Shown here: in pieces, positions 25,480 through 32,495 of the stretch
How positions within the stretch are numbered: position 1 is the first letter of the stretch
Layout of the letters: each line of letters opens with the position of its first letter
Assembly: GCA_022428285.1 (NCBI GenBank)
Contig: JAKMCX010000180.1
Coordinates: 1 to 39,196 of the forward strand
From: Flavobacteriales bacterium
Lineage (GTDB): Bacteria > Bacteroidota > Bacteroidia > Flavobacteriales_D > Sanyastnellaceae
Reading direction: 5' to 3'
DNA: 39,196 nt
Notes under the pieces: model-generated
Told to the model about the DNA's origin: nothing
Seen by the model: the letters and a program-made list of their open reading frames with translations, nothing else
Database searches by the model: none
Position numbers and translations under genes: made by a program

Positions 25480-27927
25480 ATGTATGTGGATGTCATCCTC
25501 CCGTTGGCCCTTCCCGGGCTTTTGACCTATGAGGTTCCCTCTGGCGACGAAAGTGCTGTGCAGGAAGGGTGTCGGATCATCGTTCCGTTGAGGGGTAAAC
25601 GGCTTCACACTGCCGTGGTCCGGCGGATTCACAACAACAAGCCCGACCATGCTACTGAGCCTTATCTCTCGGTTTTGGACACCCAACCCCTTCTTTCTCC
25701 TGCGACGCTCAAATTCTGGGATTGGATTGCGTCACATTACTGCTGCGGACCGGGAGAAGTGGCCCTCGCGGCATTGCCATCTGGCATGAGGCTCGCCAGT
25801 GAGACCAAGCTGGAATTGTCTCCCGATGCCGAAGAACGCGATGAAGAAGAGCTCGGTGACAAGGAGTTTCAAGTGGTCGAAGCACTCCGCTTGAGGGGCG
25901 GATTGTCATTCAAGGAGGTCGGGTCTTTGCTGGGGGTGGTCAATCCCGCTCCACTGCTCCACCGGCTTGTAGAGGCAGGGTGGGTGCTCTCCATGGAGGA
26001 GCTCAAGGCGAGCCCGCGCCGAAAATTGGTCTCTATGGTGAGGTTGTCGGAGCAAGCATGCGCCGATGAGCGCTGGCTCAACGAAGCTTTGGATGCGCTG
26101 GATTCTCGCGCGCCCTCCCAATCCCGCGCCATGATGACCCTTCTCGCAGAGGACGCAGCGCCGGTGGGGGTGCCCTTGGAGAGCCTCACCAAAATGGAAG
26201 GGGTGACCTCTACTTTGTTCAAGAGGCTGATGGAAAAGGGCCTTGTCTTCCAATTCAAGCAAGACCCCTGGCAATTGCAGTCTTCTCAGGAGGTGGAGCC
26301 GCTGGCGACATTGAGTGAAGCACAGCAGAAGGCGGTCGGTTCCATGCGCGAAGCCTTTGAAGCCACCCCTCTTGTGTTGTTGGAAGGCGTGACGGGCTCA
26401 GGAAAGACAGAGGTGTACACCCACTTGATCCACGATGTGCTGGAGTCGGGAAGGGATGCGCTGTTTTTGGTTCCTGAAATCGCCCTTACAACACAGTTGA
26501 TCGTGCGGTTGCGCCGCTTTTTTGGTGACCGGTTGGAAGTCTATCACAGCCGATTTAGCCCCAGGGAGCGCACGGCAACATACCGCCGCGTATCGTCCAA
26601 GGAGTCCAGAGGACGTCTGATGGTAGGTGCACGCAGCGCCATTTTCTTGCCCTTCTCAAACCTGGGTTTGATCGTCGTAGACGAAGAACACGACGCCAGC
26701 TACAAACAACAAGATCCAGCACCGCGGTATCAGGCGCGGGATGCAGCAGCGATGCTGGGCCGCATGCACAGTGCTGCGGTGGTTTTGGGTTCTGCTACAC
26801 CATCGTTGGAGGCGCGATTCGCCGTGCAGTCAGGCCGAGCGGCACACATTGAATTGGCTGAACGGTTTGGGGGGACCTCTTTGCCGGAGGTGGGGCTGGT
26901 TGACCTGCGGAAGGCGCACAAACAGCGCGCCATGGAAGGCCATTTTAGCCGGACGTTGCTCGATGCGCTCAAGTCTACGCTAGAGGCAGGCAAACAAGCG
27001 ATATTGTTTCAGAACAGGCGCGGATTCGCCCCCGTGTATCAATGCCGAACATGCGGTTGGGTTCCGGACTGCGAGCGCTGCGATGTCAGTTTGACCTATC
27101 ACAAGTACCTCAAAGACCTTCACTGTCACTATTGCGGCTACCGGCAGGGCGAGCCCAGTACTTGTCCCCGCTGCGGAAGCGAGGAGGTGGAGGCCAAAGG
27201 CTTGGGAACGGAGCGCATCGAGGAAGAGGTGGTCCAGCTTCTGCCAGGGGTGACGGTGCAACGCATGGACCTGGATACCACCCGCAGTCGGACGGGGCAC
27301 GAACGCATCATCCGAGCATTTGAGCAGGGTGAAATTCAAGTTCTGGTGGGCACACAAATGGTCACGAAGGGATTGGATTTTGAAAGGGTGGGGCTGGTTG
27401 GGATTTTACAGGCTGACCACATGCTGCACTTTCCCGACTTCAGGGCATTGGAGCGGACTTTTCAATTGTTGACCCAAGTGGCAGGAAGGGCGGGGAGAAG
27501 AGGGGAGCGTGGTCAGGTGCTGATTCAGACTTTCGATCCTGAGCATTGGGTATTCCAGCATGTGGTGACCCACGACGCCCAAGCCATGGCGGAAGCGGAA
27601 TTAAAAGAGCGCGCGTCATTTGGCTATCCTCCCATTGTGCGGCTGGTGCGGTTGATCATGCGACACCGCGATCCTCATTTAACCCGGGAAGCTGCGTCGG
27701 CATTGGCAGGCCGTTTGCGCAGCAGGTTCGGCGGTCGGGTCATTGGTCCAGAAGAACCGGGCATTGCCCGGGTCAATGATCTGTATCAGCGGCACATCTT
27801 GCTCAAGGTGGAGCGCACGGTGGATACGGTAAAGTTCAAAGAGGCCATGATGGAAGACATTGGAACGTTGCGGCAGGTTCCCCGCTTCAAGCCGGTCCGG
27901 GTCATAGTCGACATAGACCCGTATTGA
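25480..27927 (+). CDS. priA: Primosomal replication restart helicase PriA
   Basis: 815 residues. The N-terminal DNA-binding domain (YVDVILPLALPGLLTYEVP) is followed by the superfamily 2 helicase core with Walker A GVTGSGKTEVY and DEEHD, then the paired zinc-binding Cys set (CRTCGWVPDCERC, CHYCGY, CPRCGS) and GTQMVTKGLDF. PriA reloads the replisome at stalled forks. Its stop codon lies inside the left arm of the inverted repeat that surrounds the next promoter. Confidence 0.97.
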   Translation: MYVDVILPLALPGLLTYEVPSGDESAVQEGCRIIVPLRGKRLHTAVVRRIHNNKPDHATEPYLSVLDTQPLLSPATLKFWDWIASHYCCGPGEVALAALPSGMRLASETKLELSPDAEERDEEELGDKEFQVVEALRLRGGLSFKEVGSLLGVVNPAPLLHRLVEAGWVLSMEELKASPRRKLVSMVRLSEQACADERWLNEALDALDSRAPSQSRAMMTLLAEDAAPVGVPLESLTKMEGVTSTLFKRLMEKGLVFQFKQDPWQLQSSQEVEPLATLSEAQQKAVGSMREAFEATPLVLLEGVTGSGKTEVYTHLIHDVLESGRDALFLVPEIALTTQLIVRLRRFFGDRLEVYHSRFSPRERTATYRRVSSKESRGRLMVGARSAIFLPFSNLGLIVVDEEHDASYKQQDPAPRYQARDAAAMLGRMHSAAVVLGSATPSLEARFAVQSGRAAHIELAERFGGTSLPEVGLVDLRKAHKQRAMEGHFSRTLLDALKSTLEAGKQAILFQNRRGFAPVYQCRTCGWVPDCERCDVSLTYHKYLKDLHCHYCGYRQGEPSTCPRCGSEEVEAKGLGTERIEEEVVQLLPGVTVQRMDLDTTRSRTGHERIIRAFEQGEIQVLVGTQMVTKGLDFERVGLVGILQADHMLHFPDFRALERTFQLLTQVAGRAGRRGERGQVLIQTFDPEHWVFQHVVTHDAQAMAEAELKERASFGYPPIVRLVRLIMRHRDPHLTREAASALAGRLRSRFGGRVIGPEEPGIARVNDLYQRHILLKVERTVDTVKFKEAMMEDIGTLRQVPRFKPVRVIVDIDPY

Positions 27928-27977
27928 TGTGACTAATTTTGTATAATAGATTATACTAGGCTATATTTGTCACATCA
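27925..27977. repeat. Long inverted repeat enclosing the attenuator promoter
   Basis: TGATGTGAC (27925-27933) and GTCACATCA (27969-27977) are perfect 9-bp arms; after one mismatch, AAT (27935-27937) also pairs with ATT (27965-27967). The arms lie about 44 bp apart centre to centre and flank the -33 and -7 boxes. The left arm includes the priA stop and the right arm the first base of the leader-peptide ATG. It could be a paired operator, or in RNA an end-of-priA hairpin, though no U-tract follows. Confidence 0.6.
27938..27969 (+). promoter_or_regulatory. Promoter with internal palindromic operator, upstream of the Cys leader peptide
   Basis: TTTG (27938-27941), 20 bases, TATATTTG (27962-27969): both Bacteroidota promoter boxes at usual spacing. 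Between them lies the palindrome GTATAATAGATTATAC (27941-27956; 7-bp arms, 2-bp spacer), a likely repressor or activator site. The transcript start should be about 4-10 bases after the -7 box, very near ATG 27977, so the leader mRNA would have almost no 5' UTR. Confidence 0.65.
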
Positions 27978-28057
27978 TGAACGTTAATCTCAGCATTTGT
28001 TGTTGTTGTTGTCCGGCCCCTCCGGGCAGGTTACCGTCATGCAAGAGAATGAGCTGA
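27977..28057 (+). CDS. Cysteine-run leader peptide (candidate attenuator peptide)
   Basis: A 26-codon ORF too short for the track: ATG, six ordinary codons, five consecutive TGT Cys codons (27998-28012), then PAPPGRLPSCKRMS and TGA at 28055-28057. Read in frame it gives MNVNLSICCCCCPAPP at the start. It lies between a good promoter and a terminator/antiterminator pair, immediately upstream of an operon. A run of one amino acid in a short peptide at this position is the hallmark of ribosome-mediated attenuation: shortage of Cys-tRNA would stall the ribosome on the run. The Pro-rich stretch after the run might also slow translation. Alternatives are a thiol/metal-sensing leader or a RiPP-like precursor; the RNA structures favour attenuation. 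Confidence 0.75.
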   Translation: MNVNLSICCCCCPAPPGRLPSCKRMS

Positions 28058-28113
28058 ACAGCCATTGTCCTTTATCCCTTGACCAACCTGCCCGGCCTTC
28101 GCCGGGCTTTTTT
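28013..28113 (+). promoter_or_regulatory. Transcription attenuator: competing 5' hairpin, antiterminator and terminator
   Basis: CCGGGCAGGTT (28022-28032) is perfectly complementary to AACCTGCCCGG (28085-28095), with a further 3-bp GTC/GAC pairing (28036-28038 with 28081-28083). That right arm overlaps the 5' arm of the terminator (28090-28096), so the two structures exclude each other. In addition CCGG (28013-28016) can pair with CCGG (28022-28025), tying up the antiterminator's left arm. The left arm begins ten bases after the last Cys codon, so a ribosome stalled early in the run would block the 5' hairpin but leave the antiterminator free; this order of events is inference. Confidence 0.75.
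28090..28113 (+). terminator. Intrinsic terminator of the attenuator
   Basis: GCCCGGC (28090-28096), loop CTTC, GCCGGGC (28101-28107), then six T (28108-28113). A perfect 7-bp GC-rich stem with a U-tract, 32 bases after the leader stop codon and only 8 bases before the next gene's ATG. Confidence 0.88.
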
Positions 28114-28121
28114 ATGCGCCT

Positions 28122-29120
28122 ATGTTTTCTCCTTTACAATTCCAATTTGGAACCGATTCTGCTCCTGTCATTCACATCATCCATGAGAACGATACATGGT
28201 TGGAGCCCTTGCGCCTTGAACTGGCTGAGCGCGCCTTGCCTTATGCCGAGTGGTTTATAGACGACCTCGTTCTGGACCTCACCACTGCGCCGCCTGAGGG
28301 GGTGTTTTACAACCGGATGAGCGCGAGCTCCCACACCAGGGACCACCGCTATGCATGGGAGGCCACGCGTGGATTGATGGGCTGGCTCGAAGCGCACGGC
28401 AGAAGGGTTGTGAACAACAGACGCGCGACTGAGCTGGAGGTGAGTAAAGTAGAGCAGGCCATAGCCTTGCAGGCCAGCGGATTGATGACGCCGAAGACGG
28501 TGGCGGTTACCGGGCCCCAAGCATTGCGAAGTGCAGCAGCCGATTGGTCCGACCCTTTCATCCTCAAGCCCAATCGAGGAGGAAAAGGGACGGGAGTAGA
28601 GCTCGTCCGGAATCAAGCGCAGTTGGACCGAATTGTCGAAGGTTTTGAAGACTACACCTTGGACGGTACTGTGGTCCTTCAATCCTATATACAACCTGCA
28701 GATGGACGGGTTTGGCGACTCGAATTCGTGGGTGGGAATCACCTGTACACGGTGAGCATTGACGCTGGGGGCGGCTTCGAGCTTTGCCCTTCGGATGCTT
28801 GTCAAGTGGGCAACGCCTATTGTCCCGCTGACGGCAGGGCCAAGTTTGAAATCTTGGATGGACACCATCCCCAAGAGTTGGAGCGTTGCTTGTCCTTTTT
28901 GCGCGGCGCGGGGATGGAGGTGGCGGCCATGGAGGCCGCTCCCGATGCCCAAGGCAGGTTGCGGTTTTACGATGTCAACATCAATACCAATTACAATGCT
29001 GATGCGGAGCGTCGACAGGGTGTGGAACGGACGGGAATGGGAGAAATCGCTGCGTTTTTAGGACGAGAACTCGAGGTGGTTCGTGCAGAGGCCAAGCGAC
29101 AAAAACAGCATGCGTCATGA
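28122..29120 (+). CDS. RimK/glutathione-synthetase-like ATP-grasp ligase
   Basis: 332 residues. The N-terminal part has YNRMSAS (62-70) and VNNRRATELEVSK (97-109), typical of RimK-like ligases. The ATP-grasp core shows FILKPNRGGKGTGVELV (147-162, Gly-rich nucleotide loop), VVLQSYIQ and VWRLEFVGG, and the metal-binding strand FYDVNINTNYN (282-292), where the family usually has Glu before the Asn. Such enzymes join a carboxylate to an amine using ATP through an acyl-phosphate. The substrate is unknown. Its position directly behind the Cys attenuator suggests a cysteine-linked substrate or product (inference). It overlaps the flavoenzyme gene by four bases (ATGA), so the two products likely act together. 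Confidence 0.83.
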   Translation: MFSPLQFQFGTDSAPVIHIIHENDTWLEPLRLELAERALPYAEWFIDDLVLDLTTAPPEGVFYNRMSASSHTRDHRYAWEATRGLMGWLEAHGRRVVNNRRATELEVSKVEQAIALQASGLMTPKTVAVTGPQALRSAAADWSDPFILKPNRGGKGTGVELVRNQAQLDRIVEGFEDYTLDGTVVLQSYIQPADGRVWRLEFVGGNHLYTVSIDAGGGFELCPSDACQVGNAYCPADGRAKFEILDGHHPQELERCLSFLRGAGMEVAAMEAAPDAQGRLRFYDVNINTNYNADAERRQGVERTGMGEIAAFLGRELEVVRAEAKRQKQHAS

Positions 29121-30265
29121 CCAGAATGGCACCAAAAAGGGAGGGGCTGAAAGCCTCCCAGACCGCCAAACAGGTCGCCGTCGTTGGGGGTGGCATTATG
29201 GGGGCGATGACTGCAGCGCACCTCGTCGATCAAGGGGCAAAAGTCACCTTGTACGACCCGAATCTCATGGGGACCGGGCCCGGCGCTTCTGTCGATACCG
29301 GCCGGAGCTTTAGGGTCCATTATGGTGAGGACAAGGGCTTGATCAAGATGGCGGTCCGGAGCCGCGTTCTTTGGGGAAACTGGGAGCGAGAACTGGGACG
29401 GCCTTTGCTGCATACCACAGGGAAGCTGCTGATTGAGGAGCCCGGAGACCGACATGCCCGCGACAGTTGGAGGGCCATGCGCTCACTTGGGCTGCGGGCC
29501 GACCGCATGTCCAAGGGTGCCGTCTCTGAGGAGTGGCCTGGTCTCCATACAGGGGCCGCCACCGTGGACCGCATGGGAGGGGTGCTTGACCCCATGGTCA
29601 TCCTCCAAGGGTTGCTCGTGTGGTTGGCCTCCAGAGGGGTGGATTTCAAAGGCGAAGCATTCGACGTGACGACCACCGCTGTAGAATGCGCCAAAGGCCG
29701 TGCAGAGTTCGACTCCGTCGTGTTGACGGCTGGAGCGTGGACGCGCCGTTGGACCGAGGTTTCTATGGAAGTCACGCGTCAAGAACTCGTGTATTTTGAT
29801 GCTTCAGCTTTGGGGGGCCGGTTGCAAAACCTGCCAGTATTCAGCCACATGGAAAGCGGATTTTATGCCATTCCGACGGTCAAGGATGGACGGATCAAGG
29901 TGGCCAACCACCACCCCGGGGTCCAAGGCCATCCCGACGGAGATGCGCGTCAGGTTTCCGCGGCTTTTGAGCAGGAAGCACGAAAGTTCTTGGGCCGTTA
30001 CATTCCGGAGTTGGCCGAAGCCGACGTGGCCAGGCGGTACGTCTGTTTCTACAGTGGCACAGCAGACCGAGATTTCATTTTGGATCGAACGTCAGAAGGG
30101 CTGGTGATCGGAGCGGGTTTTAGTGGCCACGGATTCAAATTTGCCCCATTGATTGGGCGCCTTCTGGCACAACTCGCATTGGGGTTAGAGCCGGAAGTGA
30201 ACCTCGACCGTTTTTCTATGAAGCGTCCAGCACTGCGGGGTGCGCGAACAAAGATTGCCGTCTAA
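29117..30265 (+). CDS. FAD-dependent amine oxidase of the monomeric sarcosine oxidase/pipecolate oxidase family
   Basis: 382 residues. The FAD-binding fold starts VAVVGGGIMGA (20-30). The MSOX-family landmarks align well: DTGRSFRVHYGED (MSOX has DTRIIRHAYGE, with the two Arg next to the flavin), RIKVANHH (Lys261 and His265 at the positions of the oxygen-activating Lys and the active-site His), VCFYSGTADRDFILD with Cys310 at the place of the Cys that binds FAD covalently in MSOX, and GAGFSGHGFKFAP near the C-terminus. Members oxidise N-methyl or cyclic secondary amino acids (sarcosine, pipecolate, proline analogues; NikD in antibiotic synthesis). The true substrate is not known. It is translationally coupled to the ATP-grasp gene. 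Confidence 0.87.
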   Translation: MTRMAPKREGLKASQTAKQVAVVGGGIMGAMTAAHLVDQGAKVTLYDPNLMGTGPGASVDTGRSFRVHYGEDKGLIKMAVRSRVLWGNWERELGRPLLHTTGKLLIEEPGDRHARDSWRAMRSLGLRADRMSKGAVSEEWPGLHTGAATVDRMGGVLDPMVILQGLLVWLASRGVDFKGEAFDVTTTAVECAKGRAEFDSVVLTAGAWTRRWTEVSMEVTRQELVYFDASALGGRLQNLPVFSHMESGFYAIPTVKDGRIKVANHHPGVQGHPDGDARQVSAAFEQEARKFLGRYIPELAEADVARRYVCFYSGTADRDFILDRTSEGLVIGAGFSGHGFKFAPLIGRLLAQLALGLEPEVNLDRFSMKRPALRGARTKIAV

Positions 30266-30291
30266 TGTCAGCCGCTTAGCTGCCAGCATTA
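30263..30291. terminator. Possible bidirectional hairpin between convergent operons
   Basis: TAATG (30263-30267) pairs with CATTA (30287-30291) and CAGC (30269-30272) with GCTG (30279-30282), separated by an asymmetric internal loop. It spans both stop codons in a 10-base gap. No long U-tract. Confidence 0.3.
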
Positions 30292-30554
30292 TCGCCTTCT
30301 TCTGGCGGTGTGGATTGAACCCAGACCCTGGCCAATACGACCATCAGGAGGGTAAAAGCAACGGTGCAAGCTGCTGCGTATCCCCAAGTTCCTTGGGGCT
30401 CTGGCACATCCAGGCTGTCTGCCCTCAGTTGAGCGAGGCGAAGACGCGCATTGCGCACAATGAAATGGCTGCCCCAGGCCACCAGAGGGGCTAGGATGAG
30501 CCAGGCCCGAAACCACGGCTCAAAGTCCTTCCAATGGTGAGGCTTGTCTTTCAT
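30276..30554 (-). CDS. Small membrane protein, hypothetical
   Basis: 92 residues from ATG 30554, which overlaps the YggS-gene stop (ATGA); the track start at 30620 lies inside that gene. Two hydrophobic segments (AWLILAPLVAWGSHFIV and YAAACTVAFTLLMVVLARVWV) separated by a charged stretch suggest a two-span inner-membrane protein. Not recognised. Confidence 0.6.
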   Translation of the reverse strand: MKDKPHHWKDFEPWFRAWLILAPLVAWGSHFIVRNARLRLAQLRADSLDVPEPQGTWGYAAACTVAFTLLMVVLARVWVQSTPPEEGDNAGS

Positions 30555-31237
30555 CGGTGGCCAAATATGGAGCTTCCAATGCGGACCATATTGCTGCCGT
30601 TGTCCACCGCTATTTGCCAATCACCGCTCATGCCCATGGACAATGTGTCCCAACCAAAGGAGTCCCGGTATCGATCGTAAAGCTTCCGCAGGCTTTGAAA
30701 CTCCCGCGCTACTTGCGCCCGGTCTTCAGTAAATGTGGCCATGCCCATGAGGCCTTTGATTTCCACCTGAGGCCAATGGCCTGTATCTACATCGCTGAGC
30801 AATGCAGCAAGCTCCGATTCGGACAGGCCGAATTTGCTGCTTTCCTGAGCGATGTGAAGCTGAAGGAGCACGGAGATTTTACGCCCATTGGCGTCAGCGC
30901 GCTTGTCGACTTCGTCCAACAAAGACCTTTGATCGACCGCGTGAATGAGTCCAACGAATGGCGCGATGTACTTCACCTTGTTTTTCTGAAGGGTGCCGAT
31001 TTGGTGCCAGGACAGGTCGGGATAATCCGCAAGTTGTCCAGTCTCGGGATGGGTCAGGGCTTCATGTTTGCCCACCAATTCCTGAACGCGGTTTTCTCCA
31101 AAACTGCGCGCACCCGCTGTGTACGCCGTTTCTATGGCAGAGATGGGCTTGGTTTTGCTGACCGCAATCACCTGCACTTCGGCAGGCACTGCAGCCCTGA
31201 CCTCATTCCAACGCTGCGCAATGTCCCATCCGTCCAT
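30551..31237 (-). CDS. YggS/PLPBP-family PLP-binding protein
   Basis: ATG 31237 (MDGWDIAQRW) starts 10 bases after the upstream stop and gives 228 residues, the family size. VIAVSKTKP carries the PLP-binding Lys; FGENRVQEL, WHQIGTLQKNKVKYI, GLMGMATF and SMGMSGDWQIA...GSNMVRIGSSIFG are family motifs. The protein handles pyridoxal phosphate homeostasis in the cytoplasm. Its place after serC, a PLP enzyme, fits. Confidence 0.93.
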   Translation of the reverse strand: MDGWDIAQRWNEVRAAVPAEVQVIAVSKTKPISAIETAYTAGARSFGENRVQELVGKHEALTHPETGQLADYPDLSWHQIGTLQKNKVKYIAPFVGLIHAVDQRSLLDEVDKRADANGRKISVLLQLHIAQESSKFGLSESELAALLSDVDTGHWPQVEIKGLMGMATFTEDRAQVAREFQSLRKLYDRYRDSFGWDTLSMGMSGDWQIAVDNGSNMVRIGSSIFGHR

Positions 31238-31247
31238 GGTACAAAGG

Positions 31248-32456
31248 TCAGGATGAAGGCCCGAAATCAAAGAGGGTCATGCCGCTGCGCAATTTTGGGG
31301 CAATCCAGGTGCTTTTTGGCGGTAAATGCCGGCCATCATCTGCCACTTTTTGGAGCGTTGAGAAGGTCATGGGCGGCATGATAAAAGCCAAGCGCAACGG
31401 ATTTGATGTGGTGGCTTCGAGCTCATCTTGGGCCAAGTCACCAGCGAGGTATTTCAGCCGTCGGTCTGTTCGGGGCTCTGCAATGTCAAACAACGGGTTC
31501 AACACCTCTTCTTGCAGCCACTCAGCAGGGGTGTTCCCTAGAGAACGCAGGGCCTTTTCTATGTGGAGTGATCCCACAATGGCCCCGCGCAAGAGGATGC
31601 AACCCTCTGTAGGCTCAGGGTGATGGTCTCCTGGTTGCCACAGGACTCCGTCAAGCCTGTTCAGTTGCTGAAGCACCCTGGCGCATTGCTGGTCGTCCTC
31701 TACCTGGACCGTGCGGTGAAAACCGCGAAACATCAACTCGTCTTCAGCCACAAGCAAGGCCATAAAGGCGTGAGACTCCTTTCGGTCAGGATGGGCCTCT
31801 GCCATCTTCATGCTCGAGGCTACCCGGTGGTGGCCATCGGCGATGTAGGCATGTTCCACCGTTTCAAACGCAGCCGTCAGCTGGGACAATGCGCTGCGGT
31901 TTGGTCGCCACAGGGTGTGGCGGATCCCGTCGGCTGTGGTGAAGTCAAAGTCGGCGGGTTGATCGGTGACGGCGCGAATGGCGGCATCAACATCGGCATT
32001 GAAAGGGTGCGCCAACAGGGTGGGTTCAGCATTGAGGCCGACCTCCGACAGATACTGGGCAAACAGGGCTTCTCGGTTCGCCAAAGTCGCCTCATGCACC
32101 TTGATTCGGCCCGTTTTGGCCTCTGCAGTTGGCACCAATCCAACGACGCCAGTGCACGTTCCCATGGGCCCAGATTGCCTCTGGACATAGTAATTCTTGT
32201 GCCCATCACGCTCCAACCATCCCCGTTTTAAAAACGCTTCATACGCGCCTCTGACCGAGGCAAGGTCTTTACTGGAGTCCAAGTCGCCATCTGGGTGGAT
32301 GACGTGCAGATAGCTGTATGGATTGCGCGCGAGCTTGTCTTTGAGCTCGTAATCGCTGTAGCTCAAATAGCTGCGTGTGGCCACAAGATGGGCCTTGTCC
32401 CGACTGGGCAAAACACCTTCAAAAGGTGTCAAAAGGAGGGGCGGCTTCGTTGACAT
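31248..32456 (-). CDS. DUF1015 family protein
   Basis: 402 residues. The motifs of DUF1015 are clear: KVHEATLANREALFAQYL, YIADGHHRVASS, and PLRLAFIMPPMT near the end. The family's biochemical role is not established here. It is regularly found next to serA and serC in this phylum, as it is here (39 bases after serA), so a part in serine metabolism is a reasonable inference. No serB homologue appears in the window. Confidence 0.85.
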   Translation of the reverse strand: MSTKPPLLLTPFEGVLPSRDKAHLVATRSYLSYSDYELKDKLARNPYSYLHVIHPDGDLDSSKDLASVRGAYEAFLKRGWLERDGHKNYYVQRQSGPMGTCTGVVGLVPTAEAKTGRIKVHEATLANREALFAQYLSEVGLNAEPTLLAHPFNADVDAAIRAVTDQPADFDFTTADGIRHTLWRPNRSALSQLTAAFETVEHAYIADGHHRVASSMKMAEAHPDRKESHAFMALLVAEDELMFRGFHRTVQVEDDQQCARVLQQLNRLDGVLWQPGDHHPEPTEGCILLRGAIVGSLHIEKALRSLGNTPAEWLQEEVLNPLFDIAEPRTDRRLKYLAGDLAQDELEATTSNPLRLAFIMPPMTFSTLQKVADDGRHLPPKSTWIAPKLRSGMTLFDFGPSS

Positions 32457-32495
32457 TGAACGGGCGCGCCGGAAGGTACCGGTAGCGGGTTCGAA

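Noticed and set aside
27998-28012. TGT trinucleotide repeat as a microsatellite
   Set aside because: It is short, in frame within a leader ORF, and placed correctly relative to promoter and terminator, so coding for Cys explains it better.
27928-28121. T-box or metabolite riboswitch upstream of the ATP-grasp gene
   Set aside because: The leader is only about 140 bases, almost fully explained by the leader ORF and the two hairpins; no T-box sequence was seen.
27997-28260. Track ORF of 87 residues with a TTG start overlapping the Cys run
   Set aside because: It crosses the attenuator terminator and the start of the ATP-grasp gene in another frame; its Leu run is a frame-shifted reading of the Cys codons.
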